64,000 bases of DNA from Platanthera guangdongensis. Taxonomy: Eukaryota; Streptophyta; Magnoliopsida; Asparagales; Orchidaceae. The position numbers and the translations under genes are program-made. Shown here piece by piece: positions 20,926 to 32,136 of the stretch (position 1 is its first letter; every line of letters starts with the position of its first letter). The stretch spans positions 187,864,375 to 187,928,374 of the forward strand of contig CM077150.1 in the NCBI GenBank assembly GCA_039583875.1. The letters are read 5' to 3'. The notes beneath the pieces were generated by a model. That model saw only the letters and a program-made list of their open reading frames with translations. It had not been told where the DNA came from and did not search any database.

Positions 20926-21774
20926 TTAGATCCCGTGCTTCCTGCAGAAGTTAGAAAACTCGGAGGAGACAAACTCACCCCCGTTATCCGTTCTAAGCTT
21001 CTTGATCTGCAAGCCAAGCCGGCCTTCTACCAACTCCTTGAACTCCACAAACAAACGAAAGGCTTCTGACTTCTCCTTTAAGAAGTACACCCAAGTATAC
21101 CTTGAGTAGTCATCAACCAAGACAAGCATGTATCTGCTTCCACCAAGGCTGGCAGTAACCGTCGGTCCCATCAAGTCGCCATGAATGCACTCCAATGGTT
21201 GCTTGCTCCTTGTTTGTGACTTATCAAACAGAAGGCGATGTGCCTTACCGTATTGACATCCCGTGCAAACATGCCCGTCACCAAAGGAGGACAACTTTGG
21301 CAACCCTTTCACCAAACTTCTACTAGCCATCGCCTTCAACTTGTCCATGCCCACATGCCCCAGCCTCTCATGCCAGATAGCAGCGCTATCATTGGCCCTC
21401 ATACGATCAACATAAGAATTGGTGGCAAGAACAAACAAGTTCTTCACCCTCCTCCCTACATGAGCAACATCAGCCTTCACTGCTGATACGTTGCGAAGGA
21501 GCCTCACGTCTGTTGGCCCAAACAGAACGTGATAACCAGCGTCCACCGCATTGGTCACCGAGAAGAGGTTCTTCTTCATGCCCGACACGTGATACACACT
21601 CCTTAACGTGAGTGGCCCCTGATCACTACCCAAAGACACAACCCCCTCTTTCTCTACTGCATAAACAGTATTATCAGCAGTGATAATAACTTCATTACCT
21701 GAGTATGCTTGCATGGAGGTGAATTTTGACTTGTCTCCGGTGAGGTGATGACCACACCCGGAGTCCACGATCCA
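20926..21774 (-). pseudogene. Copia C protease active site, GAG-pre-integrase and integrase core
   Basis: The frame begins in the protease at W-I-V-DSGCGHHLT (D-S-G catalytic triad), continues VYHVSGMKKNLFSV, then the integrase zinc-binding region (WHERLGHVGMDKL...CTGCQYGKAHRL) and catalytic core (HGDLMGPT, LVDDYSRYTWVYFL, KLRTDNGGEF). It ends at TAA (20926-20928) after FCRKHGI, short of the catalytic Glu. It is in the same frame as gag, separated only by TAG at 21775-21777. Confidence 0.92.
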
Positions 21775-22716
21775 CTAGCCGTTGAAGTCCTCAGCAGACA
21801 AGGCACGGACACAAGTGCCCGTCATGAAAGCTCCACCCCATTCTGCTTCTTCACTTCTCGAGCAAGCTTCCTCCTTTCCTGCAGCATGCCCAGGCTGTAG
21901 TTTGACCTTGCAGTCCCGCTTGAAGTGCCCTCGCTGATGACACCAGTAGCACTTCAAATTCTTCTTCCAGTCCTTAGGAGCATTGCTCCTCTCCGGCTGA
22001 TATGAAGTTGAAGTCTCCTTCTCACCAGCGACCTGCACCTTCTTCTTCTTCTTCCCTTCACATCCTTTCTTCTTGCCTGAGAAGAGAGCTTCGCTGTCTT
22101 CCTGATTAAGATTAACTCCAGCCATCTGCCTTGCCAAGCTCTCCTGCGATGCAAGCAGATTCTCCAGCTCCAGCAAAGACGGCTGAGTAGCCCACCCTTG
22201 AACAGATGTCACAAAGGCCACATACTCCTTCCGCAAGCCGCGGATAATGTGCCTTTTCATCTTAGCCTCAGAGATAGGCTCATCAGGATCCAGTTCCGAT
22301 AGCTCAGCACACAAGCTCTTCATTTTTAAGAAGTACTTCGAGATGGAAAGGTCTCCCTGAGTTGCCCTGGCCAACTCATTCTCCAGAAACTGAAGCCGCG
22401 CCACATTCTTCCTATTGAACAACTCATCAATGGTTGTCCAAATATCAGCAGCCGACTCACATCCAATGATGTGATCAAACAGTTCCGGAGACACGACCCT
22501 CTTGAGGATAAACTCCGCCTTAGCATTTGTTTTCCTCCAAAGCCTAACCTGCTCAGCAGTACCGAACACAGCAGTCACTTCCTGTCTGTCGTCACCACCG
22601 ACGACTTCCCACAGCTCCTCGCCAAGAAGATAACTCTTCATGCATGACTTCCACTTCTTGAAGTTAGTCGGCGTTAAGAGTTCAATGCCAAGACCCCTTG
22701 CAAAGCTCCCTTCCAT
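21775..22716 (-). CDS. Copia C gag
   Basis: 313 residues on the minus strand. The N-terminal UBN2-type capsid region has LTPTNFKKWKSCMKSYL, ELFDHIIGCESAADIWTTI, LFNRKNVARLQFLENELA and SISKYFLKMKSLCAEL. A Lys-rich stretch leads to the zinc knuckle CYWCHQRGHFKRDC (CCHC), the nucleocapsid RNA-binding motif. It ends with an in-frame TAG directly before the protease. Start at 22716 fits the short distance from the PBS (22840). Confidence 0.93.
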   Translation of the reverse strand: MEGSFARGLGIELLTPTNFKKWKSCMKSYLLGEELWEVVGGDDRQEVTAVFGTAEQVRLWRKTNAKAEFILKRVVSPELFDHIIGCESAADIWTTIDELFNRKNVARLQFLENELARATQGDLSISKYFLKMKSLCAELSELDPDEPISEAKMKRHIIRGLRKEYVAFVTSVQGWATQPSLLELENLLASQESLARQMAGVNLNQEDSEALFSGKKKGCEGKKKKKVQVAGEKETSTSYQPERSNAPKDWKKNLKCYWCHQRGHFKRDCKVKLQPGHAAGKEEACSRSEEAEWGGAFMTGTCVRALSAEDFNG

Positions 22717-22828
22717 TGCAACACCTGCTTGGATAAGCCTTCAGAAGAACAGAGCACCAACACAGGTTGATCACCACTCAAACACAGAGCACAACACTGG
22801 TTGACGACCGCTCAAGCAACTGACCCTC

Positions 22829-22840
22829 CCTCTGATACCA
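22829..22840 (-). other. Primer binding site of copia C
   Basis: The minus strand reads TGGTATCAGAGG immediately after the 5' LTR end, complementary to the 3' end of initiator tRNA-Met as in most plant copia elements. Confidence 0.9.
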
Positions 22841-24504
22841 TGTTAAATTTTCTCAAGGTGGTCAGCAAGATAGCCCAAATGCCAAATTAATATCTTCAGA
22901 ACTACCCAGTTCACACCTTGAACCCGCGGAAATCCAGGGAGCAGACTCAACACACCAAGCACATGGAAGAACAAGAATATCTTATGTTCATTTAACTTCT
23001 TTACAAAGCGAGGTATACATAGCGAGACATGATTTCGCTAGTATGAACAGCTATAAACAGAAAGCACCAAAAAACAAGCCGGGCGGACAGCACCGGAGTC
23101 CGTCGAGACCGCCGAGGTCGCCGAGGTCACCGAGTCCGCTGAGATCGCCCGAACTTAAACTGCAATCCGTGAAATAGACACGGAGTCCGCCGAAGCCGCG
23201 AGGCCGCGCGGACACACCGTTATTCGCCTCCTGCTGATGAACTGAGGAACAAACCGCCTACCCGCCTGAGACCGGCGGACAGGTTATTGAAGCTGGCAAA
23301 GTTGAAACAGAGCTGATAAGCCGCACCTCCTGCTGAATCCGCAGAGACCGCACAACTTCCAAGTACTTGACCGAAGTCACAGCCAAACTCCTGGCTCCTT
23401 GAAGCTACCCGCGCGACCTGCACACAGCACACAGTTAACTCTGAATCAATCCGCGCGGACAGAAAAACTGAGACCGCAGCACCTCGCCGAACTCGCTTAC
23501 TGTTCACTTAGTTACTGTAGACCTGCCAGGGGGGTCCTATTTATAGGCGAGGTGAGGAGTGTGGTCACCGCCCTAGAGATAGAGACACCGCCCCAGCCCG
23601 CGCGATAGCAAAACCACCGTCCGCCAAGTCCGCAAGGAATTAGCCGGTACCAAGGATCAACCCGCCAGGAGCAAGGCAACTTTGGCGAACCCTCATCAGT
23701 CCGCTCAAGCTATGCGGACAAGGCATCAGCCCGCAAAGCCTACAACCACTGCAGGACAGCAACCTCCTTCAATGGCTGTCCGCACAAACCCGAGGCAGTA
23801 CGCAAGACTCAAGCCTCAATCCGCCACAAGTCCACGACCAAAGGCAGATAGCAACAGTCCGCCCGGTCAACAGCGGACTTAGCGGATACTGCAGACACCA
23901 TGGTCTTGGCACAGAGTGTGACCAAGTCCAAAACCATTAAAGGCCAATGCGAGCATGGCGGACATAAACTCCCGTCTGCCAAACACCCTAGCACACAGAC
24001 CGCCAGCAGTCCGCAAGCTACTCGCACACCTGCCCAACGCAGCAACCATCTCCCGGACTCCACACACCAGTCCGCCAACGACCTCCACAGCAAAGCACCT
24101 GCTATACCACCAGAGCTCGACAAGGCCTCAGCCAAGCTCTAAGCCCAGTCCGCAACAGCCCATACCGCGGACACACTAGTCCGCAGGCATCCCGTGGACA
24201 TGAGCCAAAACCGCCAATCAGCACAAGCTTGCACCACGGCCACTGAGCAATGCACCAGTCTGAAAGCCACTATCCGCTCAGGCCGCTCCTTGGCTAAACC
24301 AAACAGCCAGCGTCCTATCCGCAGATAACAGGCCGCATAGTCCGCAGAATTCACCCGTACCTGATCAAAAGAACAGCCGGCTTCCACTAGACTTTCCACC
24401 AGGCCGCACACAACAGTCCGCCCAGTCCGCCTAGTCCGCCAACGCTGTCCGCCCAGGCCGCCCAGCCCGTCCCGTCAACCACTTCCACTTCACAAATTTC
24501 AACA
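22841..24504 (-). repeat. 5' LTR of copia C
   Basis: The partner of 16963-18634, with the same ends (TGTTGAAATTTG and TTTAACA) and the same GTCCGC-rich U3. A minus-strand TATA box (CTATAAATAGG) is at about 23538-23548. Small substitutions and indels distinguish the two copies; for example 3 bp are missing at about 24361. Confidence 0.92.
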
Positions 24505-24512
24505 GGCTGAAC

Positions 24513-25581
24513 AACCTATGCCCTAGGCCCTAATAAAAAATAAATAAATTTTTTTATAACCTCCCACCCACTCTCTCATTCTCTCACCCGCCGCCCCCTG
24601 ACCCCCCTTCTCTCTCTCTCTCACTCAGTCTCACTGACTCTCTCCCGCCCACTCTCTCTCCCACACACTATATATCTCTCTCCCTCTCACTCTCACTCTC
24701 CCTCTCACTCAACGCTAGCATGACATCGTCCTCTTCAATGCCAGGGTCGTCTACTCAAAGTATGCCTGTGGTGGTAGAGCACAATCGTAAGATGTCAGTT
24801 TGTGAGCATTTCTATAAGGTTCAGGTTGGCGCCGAATTCAAGGCGTGATGCAAATTATGCTCGAGCTGCTGACCTTTACGGGCAACTCGACACATTCAAG
24901 ACACCTTAAGTCTTGCGTTTTGAGACAAGCTCCCGAGTCCAGTCAGACCCAAATTTCAGAAGCAGGACAGATTCAGACATACAATTAATTTCGCCAACGA
25001 GACCTGCAGATAAAACATGTCATTAAATGTGGGTTGTAATTTAGCCACTGCGACAACGACGATACGACAAAATACATACATGGAGGGCTTCAACACAAAT
25101 ATCAACAGGTAAGTATAACTTCTCTTAGACGCGACGTCATAAAAGCTTATTTAGAATCAAAACAATCGTTAATAAATTTTTGTGAAACTTTCGAGGGTTG
25201 TGTAAGTTTAACGAGCGACCTTTGCAGCAGTTGTATAAAAGTAGGATTACCGTATATATGTATCACGTGTCATTGGATCGATCTCGTTTCATGAGAGCTA
25301 AATAAACGCGTAATATGTTTTGAAGGTTTCAAATATCCACACACAGGTAAAACTATATATAATGTAATTATGAAATGTGTGCGAAAATTTAAATTAAAAG
25401 ATAAAATAATGAATATTTTTTGATAACACATCTAAGAGTAACATAGCTATTGATTGGTTAAAAAGCGATTTAAAACCAATATTAAGCGGTGTGTTTTTTC
25501 ACACTCGGTGTATTTGTCACGATTTAAATTTAGTGGTACAAGATAGTTTAGCCGTCATGGAACTTTATATTAAAAAGATTC
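24513..25581 (+). pseudogene. hAT 2 transposase remnants (BED finger and catalytic-region fragments)
   Basis: After a CT-rich leader (24600-24710), ATG at 24720 starts a Ser/Met-rich N-terminus, then SVCEHFYKVQVGAEF and CKLC with stops, a decayed BED zinc finger. At about 25440-25580 a second region reads AIDWLKSDLKPILSGVFF, then TRCICHDLNLVVQDSLAVM and IKKIR, the hAT catalytic-region phrase (usually R-C-x-C-H-x-L-N-L-V-V-x-D-G-L). The remainder, including the C-terminal dimerisation domain, is removed at the junction with copia D. Confidence 0.8.
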
Positions 25582-26227
25582 GACTAATTCTCGCCGATCG
25601 TCGCCGATTCTCGCCGATTGATTCTCACCAATTCTGGAACCCTAAATTCTGGGTGGTCTGCGGATAGCGATATTCCTAAGTCTATTTATGCCTCTGGTAT
25701 AAATAGACACTTATGGTTTTCGGGTATTCTAACTGGCAGCTCATCGAACCGAATTCCGCGACGGAAGCGTTCCGCCTTTCCGTTCGTTCCACCGATCCCG
25801 AATCCCGCCGCCGACGGAAGTGTTCCGCCGCCGCCGTGCTCGCTCCGTCGACCTCCTCCTCTCCGGCGATTGTCGCTGGTGTTGCTCTTCCTGGCGCGGA
25901 TCTAGCAGTCCGTGGAATAGCAAGGTGCGGTCATCATCCTTCCCGATTATCCGTGCGACGGAAAACTCGGTGTTCTCCCGCTCGTGTGGATTTCTGCAGA
26001 GACGTGGACATCATTCCACGTAGAACTCGCCACTAGCAAGAAGACGAAGTTTGGAGCATCTCCGTTGAGTTGTGACTCAACGCCATTGAGGTAATTTTTG
26101 CATAGTTGTATGTTAACTTCTTGATTCAACTACCATGGCCCGATCCCATATCTTTTGGGTTTTCTTGATGTTTTATTCTTCCGCTGCGTGCACAAGCGTT
26201 GTGCCATCCTCATAGAGAAAACCAACA
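25582..26227 (+). repeat. 5' LTR of copia D, 5'-truncated
   Basis: Nearly identical to 32634-33278. A TATA-like TCTATTTATGCC/TATAAATAG region is at about 25680-25705. It ends ACCAACA directly before the PBS. Without its U3 start and array it may have lost enhancer function. Confidence 0.92.
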
Positions 26228-26228
26228 G

Positions 26229-26240
26229 TGGTATCAGAGC
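26229..26240 (+). other. Primer binding site of copia D
   Basis: TGGTATCAGAGC, followed by CAGG, matches the initiator-Met tRNA 3' end. The leader 26241-27208 has no open frame of note. Confidence 0.92.
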
Positions 26241-27208
26241 CAGGTTTCGGCCATGATTGTTGTATTGGAAGTTTTGTTATTCCAGTGCGTGTAAACCTAG
26301 GGATTTAGAAGTGTTCTAAATGTCTAGATTTAGTCTTGGTACCCCGCCAAGAACTTCTGGAATTTCGTGGAAATTTCTAATTGTTAGAAATTGTAGTCTC
26401 CTTAGCAGTAACCATCCCTCGATTTTGTTTTGGATTTTGAATCCAACATAGAGAGATGAGCTTGTCTACTGCTTTAAGTTGAGTTGTCTTTGCCTTTGTC
26501 CAATGCATGTAAATCTGAGGATTTGGAAGTTTCCGGATGTTCAGATTTATCCCTTCCTTCTATCAAATGTTGATGGTGTCAGGTTGTGCACATAAGAGAT
26601 GCATGTGGTTTTAGAAATATTGTATTTCCTTGGATGTGCACATTGATCAAATGTTGATCATGGTTAACTGTTAACCTATAATCAAAATCCCTTCATCAAA
26701 TATTAAGTGTTCGGATGCCTTCCGATGGATGACACTCTTCCTGCCTCGATCAATGAAGTGTGGGCTTGCCAAAGCAAGGTGCATTAATCTATCTTGGTAA
26801 GGGTGCGAGCGGATAATTGTGATATCCCACTGTCGACATCGGGTCCAGCTTAACTAGGTGACCTCAAAGGTTGAGTGCCTAGAGGCATAGGGTTGGCATG
26901 CACCATACGATGGATGCGAGTAAGGAGTTATTCACCAACCATACAAGAATTGCATGATGATGCAATTGGCAAGCGTTGCCTACCAAAATAACCGCATCGT
27001 GAGAGGAAAGCCAAAGCTGACTCATTGTGTTGGTGAAATACGGATCTTGTCCACTAAGAGAGTAGCTCGCATGAACTCTCCGAATTGTTAGTGAGGGCTA
27101 TCTTTTCGAATAAAATAGTGGGAGTGTTTTAATTGAAGTCCAAATTAAAACAATTGTATTTGAAATTTTGGTACTGATTTTATTCTGCATAAATTCTTGT
27201 AGAATTCC

Positions 27209-30200
27209 ATGGCAAGTGTTTCACACTCCACGTTGTCTCTGAGAGCCATCCTTGAGAAGGATAAGCTCAGTGGGACAAATTACATGGACTGGTATAGGAA
27301 CCTGAGAATTGTTCTCAGGCAAGAGCGAAAGCTCTATGTCTTGGAAGAAGAAGCCCCCGAGGTGCCGACCGGGAACTCTTCCCGTGCTGAGAAGGATACT
27401 TATAAGAAGTATACTGATGATGCTTTAGATGTCGAATGCCTTATGCTTGCCACTATGAACTCTGAGCTTCAGAAGCAACATGAGAGCATGGGGTGCAAGG
27501 AGATTGACGAGCATCTCAAGAAAATGTTTCAAGAGCAGGCTCGTCAAGAGAGGTTCGACATCACAAAAGCGTTGTTTCAGTGCAAGATGGGAGTTCGAGA
27601 CTCAGTAGGGACTCACGTACTCAAGATGATTGGGTATATAGAGAACCTTGAAAGGCTGGATTTTCCTCTTGGTCAAGAGTTGGCCACAGATCTGATCCTG
27701 CAATCGTTGCCGGACAGTTATGAGCAGTTCGTCTTGAACTACAATATGAATGAAATAGACAAGACACTGCCCGAACTCCTAGGCATGTTGAGAACTGCCG
27801 AAATCAATATGAAGAATGCCAAGCCTGCCAGCCCCATACTGATGGTGCATAAGGGCAAGGGCAAAGCCAAGGGCTCTAAGAAGACAAAGGTGAGACCTAA
27901 GTCATATCTTGAGCCCAAGTCTTCTGCACTGATGAAAAAGAAAAGCACGGTGAAGGAAGGGAAATGCCACCACTGTGGCAAGGCTGGTCATTGGAGGAGG
28001 AACTGTCTTTCGTACATTGAAGGTCTGCAGAAATTGAAGGGAGGTATGACTTCCGCTTCAAATGTCTACGTTATAGAGATAAACCTTTCTGCTCCTTCAT
28101 CTTGGGTATTGGATACCAGATGTGGTTCTCACATTTGTACAAATGTGCAGGAACTGGGAAGGAGAAGATTGCTGAGTAAAGGGGAGGTGGACCTCCGCGT
28201 CGGCAATGGAGCAAGAGTTGCTGCTGTAGCCGTAGGGGTTTACCGTCTTTCTTTGCCCAGTGGGCTTGTAATAGAACTAGATAATTGTTATTTTGTTCCG
28301 GCCATAACTAGAAACATTATATCTATTTCATGTTTAGACATGATTGGATTTTCTTTTATAATTAAGAACAACTGTTGTTCTATATTTAAGAATGATGTTT
28401 ATTATGCTGTAGCCCAATTGTTTAATGGTCTTTATGTTTTGAACTTGTACCATCTGATCTGTAATGTAGAAAATAATAAAAGACTAAGAACAAATGACTC
28501 GAACCCTACGTTTCTCTGGCATTGTTGTTTGGGCCATATCAACGAGAAGCGCATATCCAAGCTCCACAGAGATGAACTTTTGGACTCATTTGATTATGAA
28601 TCATTTGAGCGATGCGAATCTTGTTTGTTAGGCAAGATGACTAAAACTCATTTCACTGGTTATACTGAGAGGGCTGAGGATCTCTTGGGTGTTGTACATA
28701 GTGATGTATGCGGACCCATGAGTTCCATGGCTAGAGGTGGGTATTTCTACTTTGTTACATTTACTGATGATTTCAGTAGATACGGATATGTGTATCTTAT
28801 GAAGTGCAAATCCGAGACCTTTGAAAAGTTCAAAGAGTTCAAGAATGAAGTAGAAAACCAGTTGGGTAAAAGGGTTAAAGCACTCCGATCTGATTGAGGT
28901 GGCGAATACCTGAGTCATGAGTTCCGTGATCCTCTGAAAGAGTGTGGTATTGTATCACAGCTCACTCCACCTAGAACACCACAACATAATGGTGTGTCTG
29001 AGAGGAGAAATCGTACTCTGTTAGACATGGTACGTTCGATGATGAGTCATGCAGACTTGCCTGTTTCCTTTTGGGGTTTTGCTTTAGAGACTGCTGCAAT
29101 GACATTGAATCGCGCTCCAATGAAAACGGTTCTGAAGACACCATATGAGATATGGACTGGGAAGCGTCCTAGTATGTCGTTCATTAAAATTTGGGGCTGT
29201 GAGGCATACGCGAGACGTCAAATGCCTGACAAGCTGGAACCCAAATCAGATAAATGTTATCTGGTGGGATATCCTAAGGAAACGAAAGGGTATTACTTTT
29301 ACCTACCGTCTGAGGGCAAAGTGTTTGTCGCAAGGACTGGTGTCTTCTTGGAGAAAGAGTTCTTATCAAGAAAGACTGAAAAGGTAGAGCTTGAAGAAGT
29401 TCAAGAACCACATGTAGTAAATGAACCGGAATTGGATTCTGAGTCAGGACTACAAGATGTTGTAGCTAGAGAATCTGCTCAAGGAACACAAGTCCTACGT
29501 AGATCTGGTAGACCAAGGTTTGAGCCTGAGAGATATGGATTTCTCGTGTCTCAAATAGGTAATGTGTTGCTTATGGATCATGATGATGAACCAGCAACCT
29601 ACCAAGAGGCTATGAATGGACCGGACTCTGACAAATGGCTTGAGGCTATGAAATCCGAAATGGACTCCATGTATGCAAACCAAGTTTGGAACTTGGTGGA
29701 ACCACCTGAAGGGGTACGACCCATAGGGTGCAAGTGGGTCTTCAAGAAGAAGACCGACATGGATGGGAATGTACAGACATTCAAAGGGCGACTGGTGGCT
29801 AAGGGTTTCAAGCAAATTCATGGTATTGACTATGATGAGACCTTTTCTCCTGTTGCCATGGTAAAGTTCATAAGGATATTGCTTGCTGTTGCTGCGTATT
29901 ATGACTACGAGATCTGACAGATGAATGTCAAAACGGCTTTCCTTAATGGAAACGTCCTTGAGGAAGTGTATATGACACAACCCGAGGGTTTTGTATCCCC
30001 AGATGAAGCCACTAAAATATGCAAGCTGAATAAGTCCATATATGGACTGAAACAGGCCTCTCGAAGTTGGAATCTTCGTTTTGATGAGAAAATCAAAGAG
30101 TTTGGTTTCATCAAGAATGAAGATGAGCCTTGTGTTTACAAGCGAATCAGTGAGAGCATTGTTGTCTTCCTGATATTGTATGTAGATGACATACTGTTGA

Positions 30201-31168
30201 TTGGGAATGATATTCCTACCCTGAAAGTTGTTAAGAACAACCTAGGGAACTGCTTTTCAATGAAGGATTTGGGTGAAGCGACTTATATACTCGGTATTAA
30301 GATCTATGGAGATAGATCGAAGAAGTTGCTGGGTTTGACCCAGAGTACGTACATCGAAAAGGTGTTGAAGCGGTTCAACATGCTTGAGTCCAAGAAAGGA
30401 TTTTTGCCCATGTCTCATGGTGTGAATCTCTCTAAGGACCAATGTCCAAAGTCTTATGAAGATAAGGACCACATGAAGTTGATTCCATATGCTTCGGCAA
30501 TTGGATCATTCATGTACGCGATGTTATGTACTCGACCCGACATCTCCTTTGCTTTGAGCATGACTAGCAGGTATCAGTCAGACCCCGGTGAGTGTCACTG
30601 GATTGCAGTCAAGAATGTCCTGAAGTACTTGAGAAGGACTAAGGATGTGTTCTTGGTGTATGGTGGAGAGGAAGAGCTCGTTGTAAGTGGTTACATGGAT
30701 GCTAGCTTCCAAACTGATAGAGACGACTCCAAGTCTCAGTCAGGTTTTTTGTTTTGTCTGAATGGACGAGCTGTGAGCTGGAAGAGTTCCAAGCAAGAGA
30801 CAGTTGCTGATTCTACAACAGAGGCCGAGTATATCGCCGCAGCTAATGCGGCGAAGGAGGCTGTATGGATTAGGAAATTCATCGGCGAGCTTGATGTAGT
30901 TCCTAGCATTGTTGGTCACATAGTTCTCTACTGTGATAACAATGGTGCAATTGCACAATCTAAGGAACCTAGATCCCATCAGCGCTCCAAGCATATAGTT
31001 CGGCGGTTTCATCTTATTCGTGAGATTGTCGAACGAGGAGATGTGAACATTTGCAGAGTGCCGACTGAGGAGAATATTGCGGATCCACTGACAAAGCCTC
31101 TCGCGCAGAGAAAGCATGATGGTCATACTAGATCGATGGGTATACGATACCTAAATGATCACCTCTAG
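27209..31168 (+). pseudogene. Copia D gag-pol polyprotein, one frame with two nonsense codons
   Basis: The frame of 1320 codons is continuous except for TGA at 28895-28897 and TGA at 29915-29917. Gag begins MASVSHSTLSLRAIL; the zinc knuckle CHHCGKAGHWRRNC is at about residue 253. The protease active site reads VLDTRCGSH (residues about 300-308), with Arg in place of the Gly of DTG. Integrase has LWHCCLGHINEKR, CESCLLGK, HSDVCGPM, TDDFSRYGYVYLM, then GVSERRNRTLLDM. RT has CKWVFKKKTDMDG, RLVAKGFKQIHG, MNVKTAFLNGNV, SIYGLKQASRSW and YVDDILLIG. RNase H has GYMDASFQTD, TTEAEYIAA, YCDNNGA and ADPLTKPL. The two stops fit CGA to TGA (before GGEY) and TGG to TGA (before QMNVKTAF). Frame length and ATG choice fit copia norms. 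Confidence 0.95.
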
Positions 31169-32136
31169 TGAGAATCTTGTGGATTGCATGTAAACTTGTA
31201 TTTTGTTGGCCATTTGTTCATATGATGAACAGTGTACCTAGTTTTTCTCTTACAATTAATGTCAAATTCTTTTATTATGAGCTTTTCTATATGATAGTTA
31301 AATGTTAACATAATAGATACCCTTAGAATGTTCGCCTCCATGGGACATCAAGTACATGACTTGAATGTGAGAGTCTGTGATTTATTTGAAGCTTCATTCT
31401 TAAAAGGTCCCTGGTCGAGTATTATCATAGAAACTAAGGGTGATGATGGTACATGAAGGCTAGCACGTGCGTTGACTGATGACCGGTTCTCACAGGTCAT
31501 GATATTGTGATATCAAGTCATCACGTAGGTACTTGTTAGTGAACAAGTTGTACTGGACAGACCCAACCTGAGGCTACTCTGTGGATTGTCATCCAATTGT
31601 GTCACGAGTAGGTCTCAATTGATAATGGTGTTGTGGTCCTTTGACCTGAAGTCACATCATTCATCAAGTGAGGAAGAGCGTGCTTTGATGCCATCTAAAG
31701 TCTTCCTTGAGAAAGGTTGATGATAAGGGTGGTTGTTGGGCATGTTACGAATCATTTGGGTGTTTGTGTGTGAGCAGATATGAGATTTTTCCTCATGTCT
31801 GACAGGAGTTGCATCCATGGGTCCCTTGATGGAACTGGACTGAGAAATGCATGGCCATGCTTGGTTGAGTCAATATGTGATATTGGACTCACCATTCTCT
31901 GGAAGTCCGTCCTGGATCAAGAAATTTGGATTGAGCTATTACGAGGGTGACACGGTCCATGCCTCTAGTTCTTTCCGGATGTAAGGGACAAAGGGACAAA
32001 GACAACGCTGATACATTGGTCATAAAGGCTTATGAGTTATAAACTCTTATTGCTTGGGGAGCAATGATGCATTGCTAGATGCCGCTCATTGTTTGTGAGG
32101 TTTTTGATTTGATACTTTCAAGATCAAGTGGGAGTC
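31169..32136 (+). other. Non-coding tail between copia D pol and 3' LTR
   Basis: Almost 1 kb without an open frame, ending in the purine-rich AAGTGGGAGTC just before the LTR (a weak polypurine tract). Copia elements often have only a few dozen bases here, so extra sequence is notable, but no env-like or antisense frame is visible. Confidence 0.7.

Larger units (their letters stand above)
16963..24504 (-). mobile_element. Ty1/copia element C, complete with two LTRs, minus strand
   Basis: Two long LTRs (1672 and 1664 bp) enclose PBS, gag, protease, integrase, RT, RNase H and PPT in copia order on the minus strand. It is flanked by GGCTGAAC on both sides (16955-16962 and 24505-24512), longer than the 5 bp usual for copia. 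The LTRs differ by scattered substitutions, so insertion is not very recent. Coding is broken by an amber codon after gag and by stops and a frameshift inside integrase; the RT-RNase H frame is intact. Confidence 0.93.
16609..25581 (+). mobile_element. hAT element 2, truncated on the right and interrupted by copia C
   Basis: The left end TAGTAGTGGGCAAAAAG followed by dense GGCCCGGGC motifs (16630-16830) is typical of plant hAT termini and subterminal repeats. Short palindromes (CTGCTGTACAGCAG) follow at 16890-16945. Copia C sits at 16963-24504. Beyond it come a CT-rich leader and broken transposase coding to about 25581, where sequence changes abruptly to the copia D LTR. The right TIR is lost. 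Confidence 0.75.
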
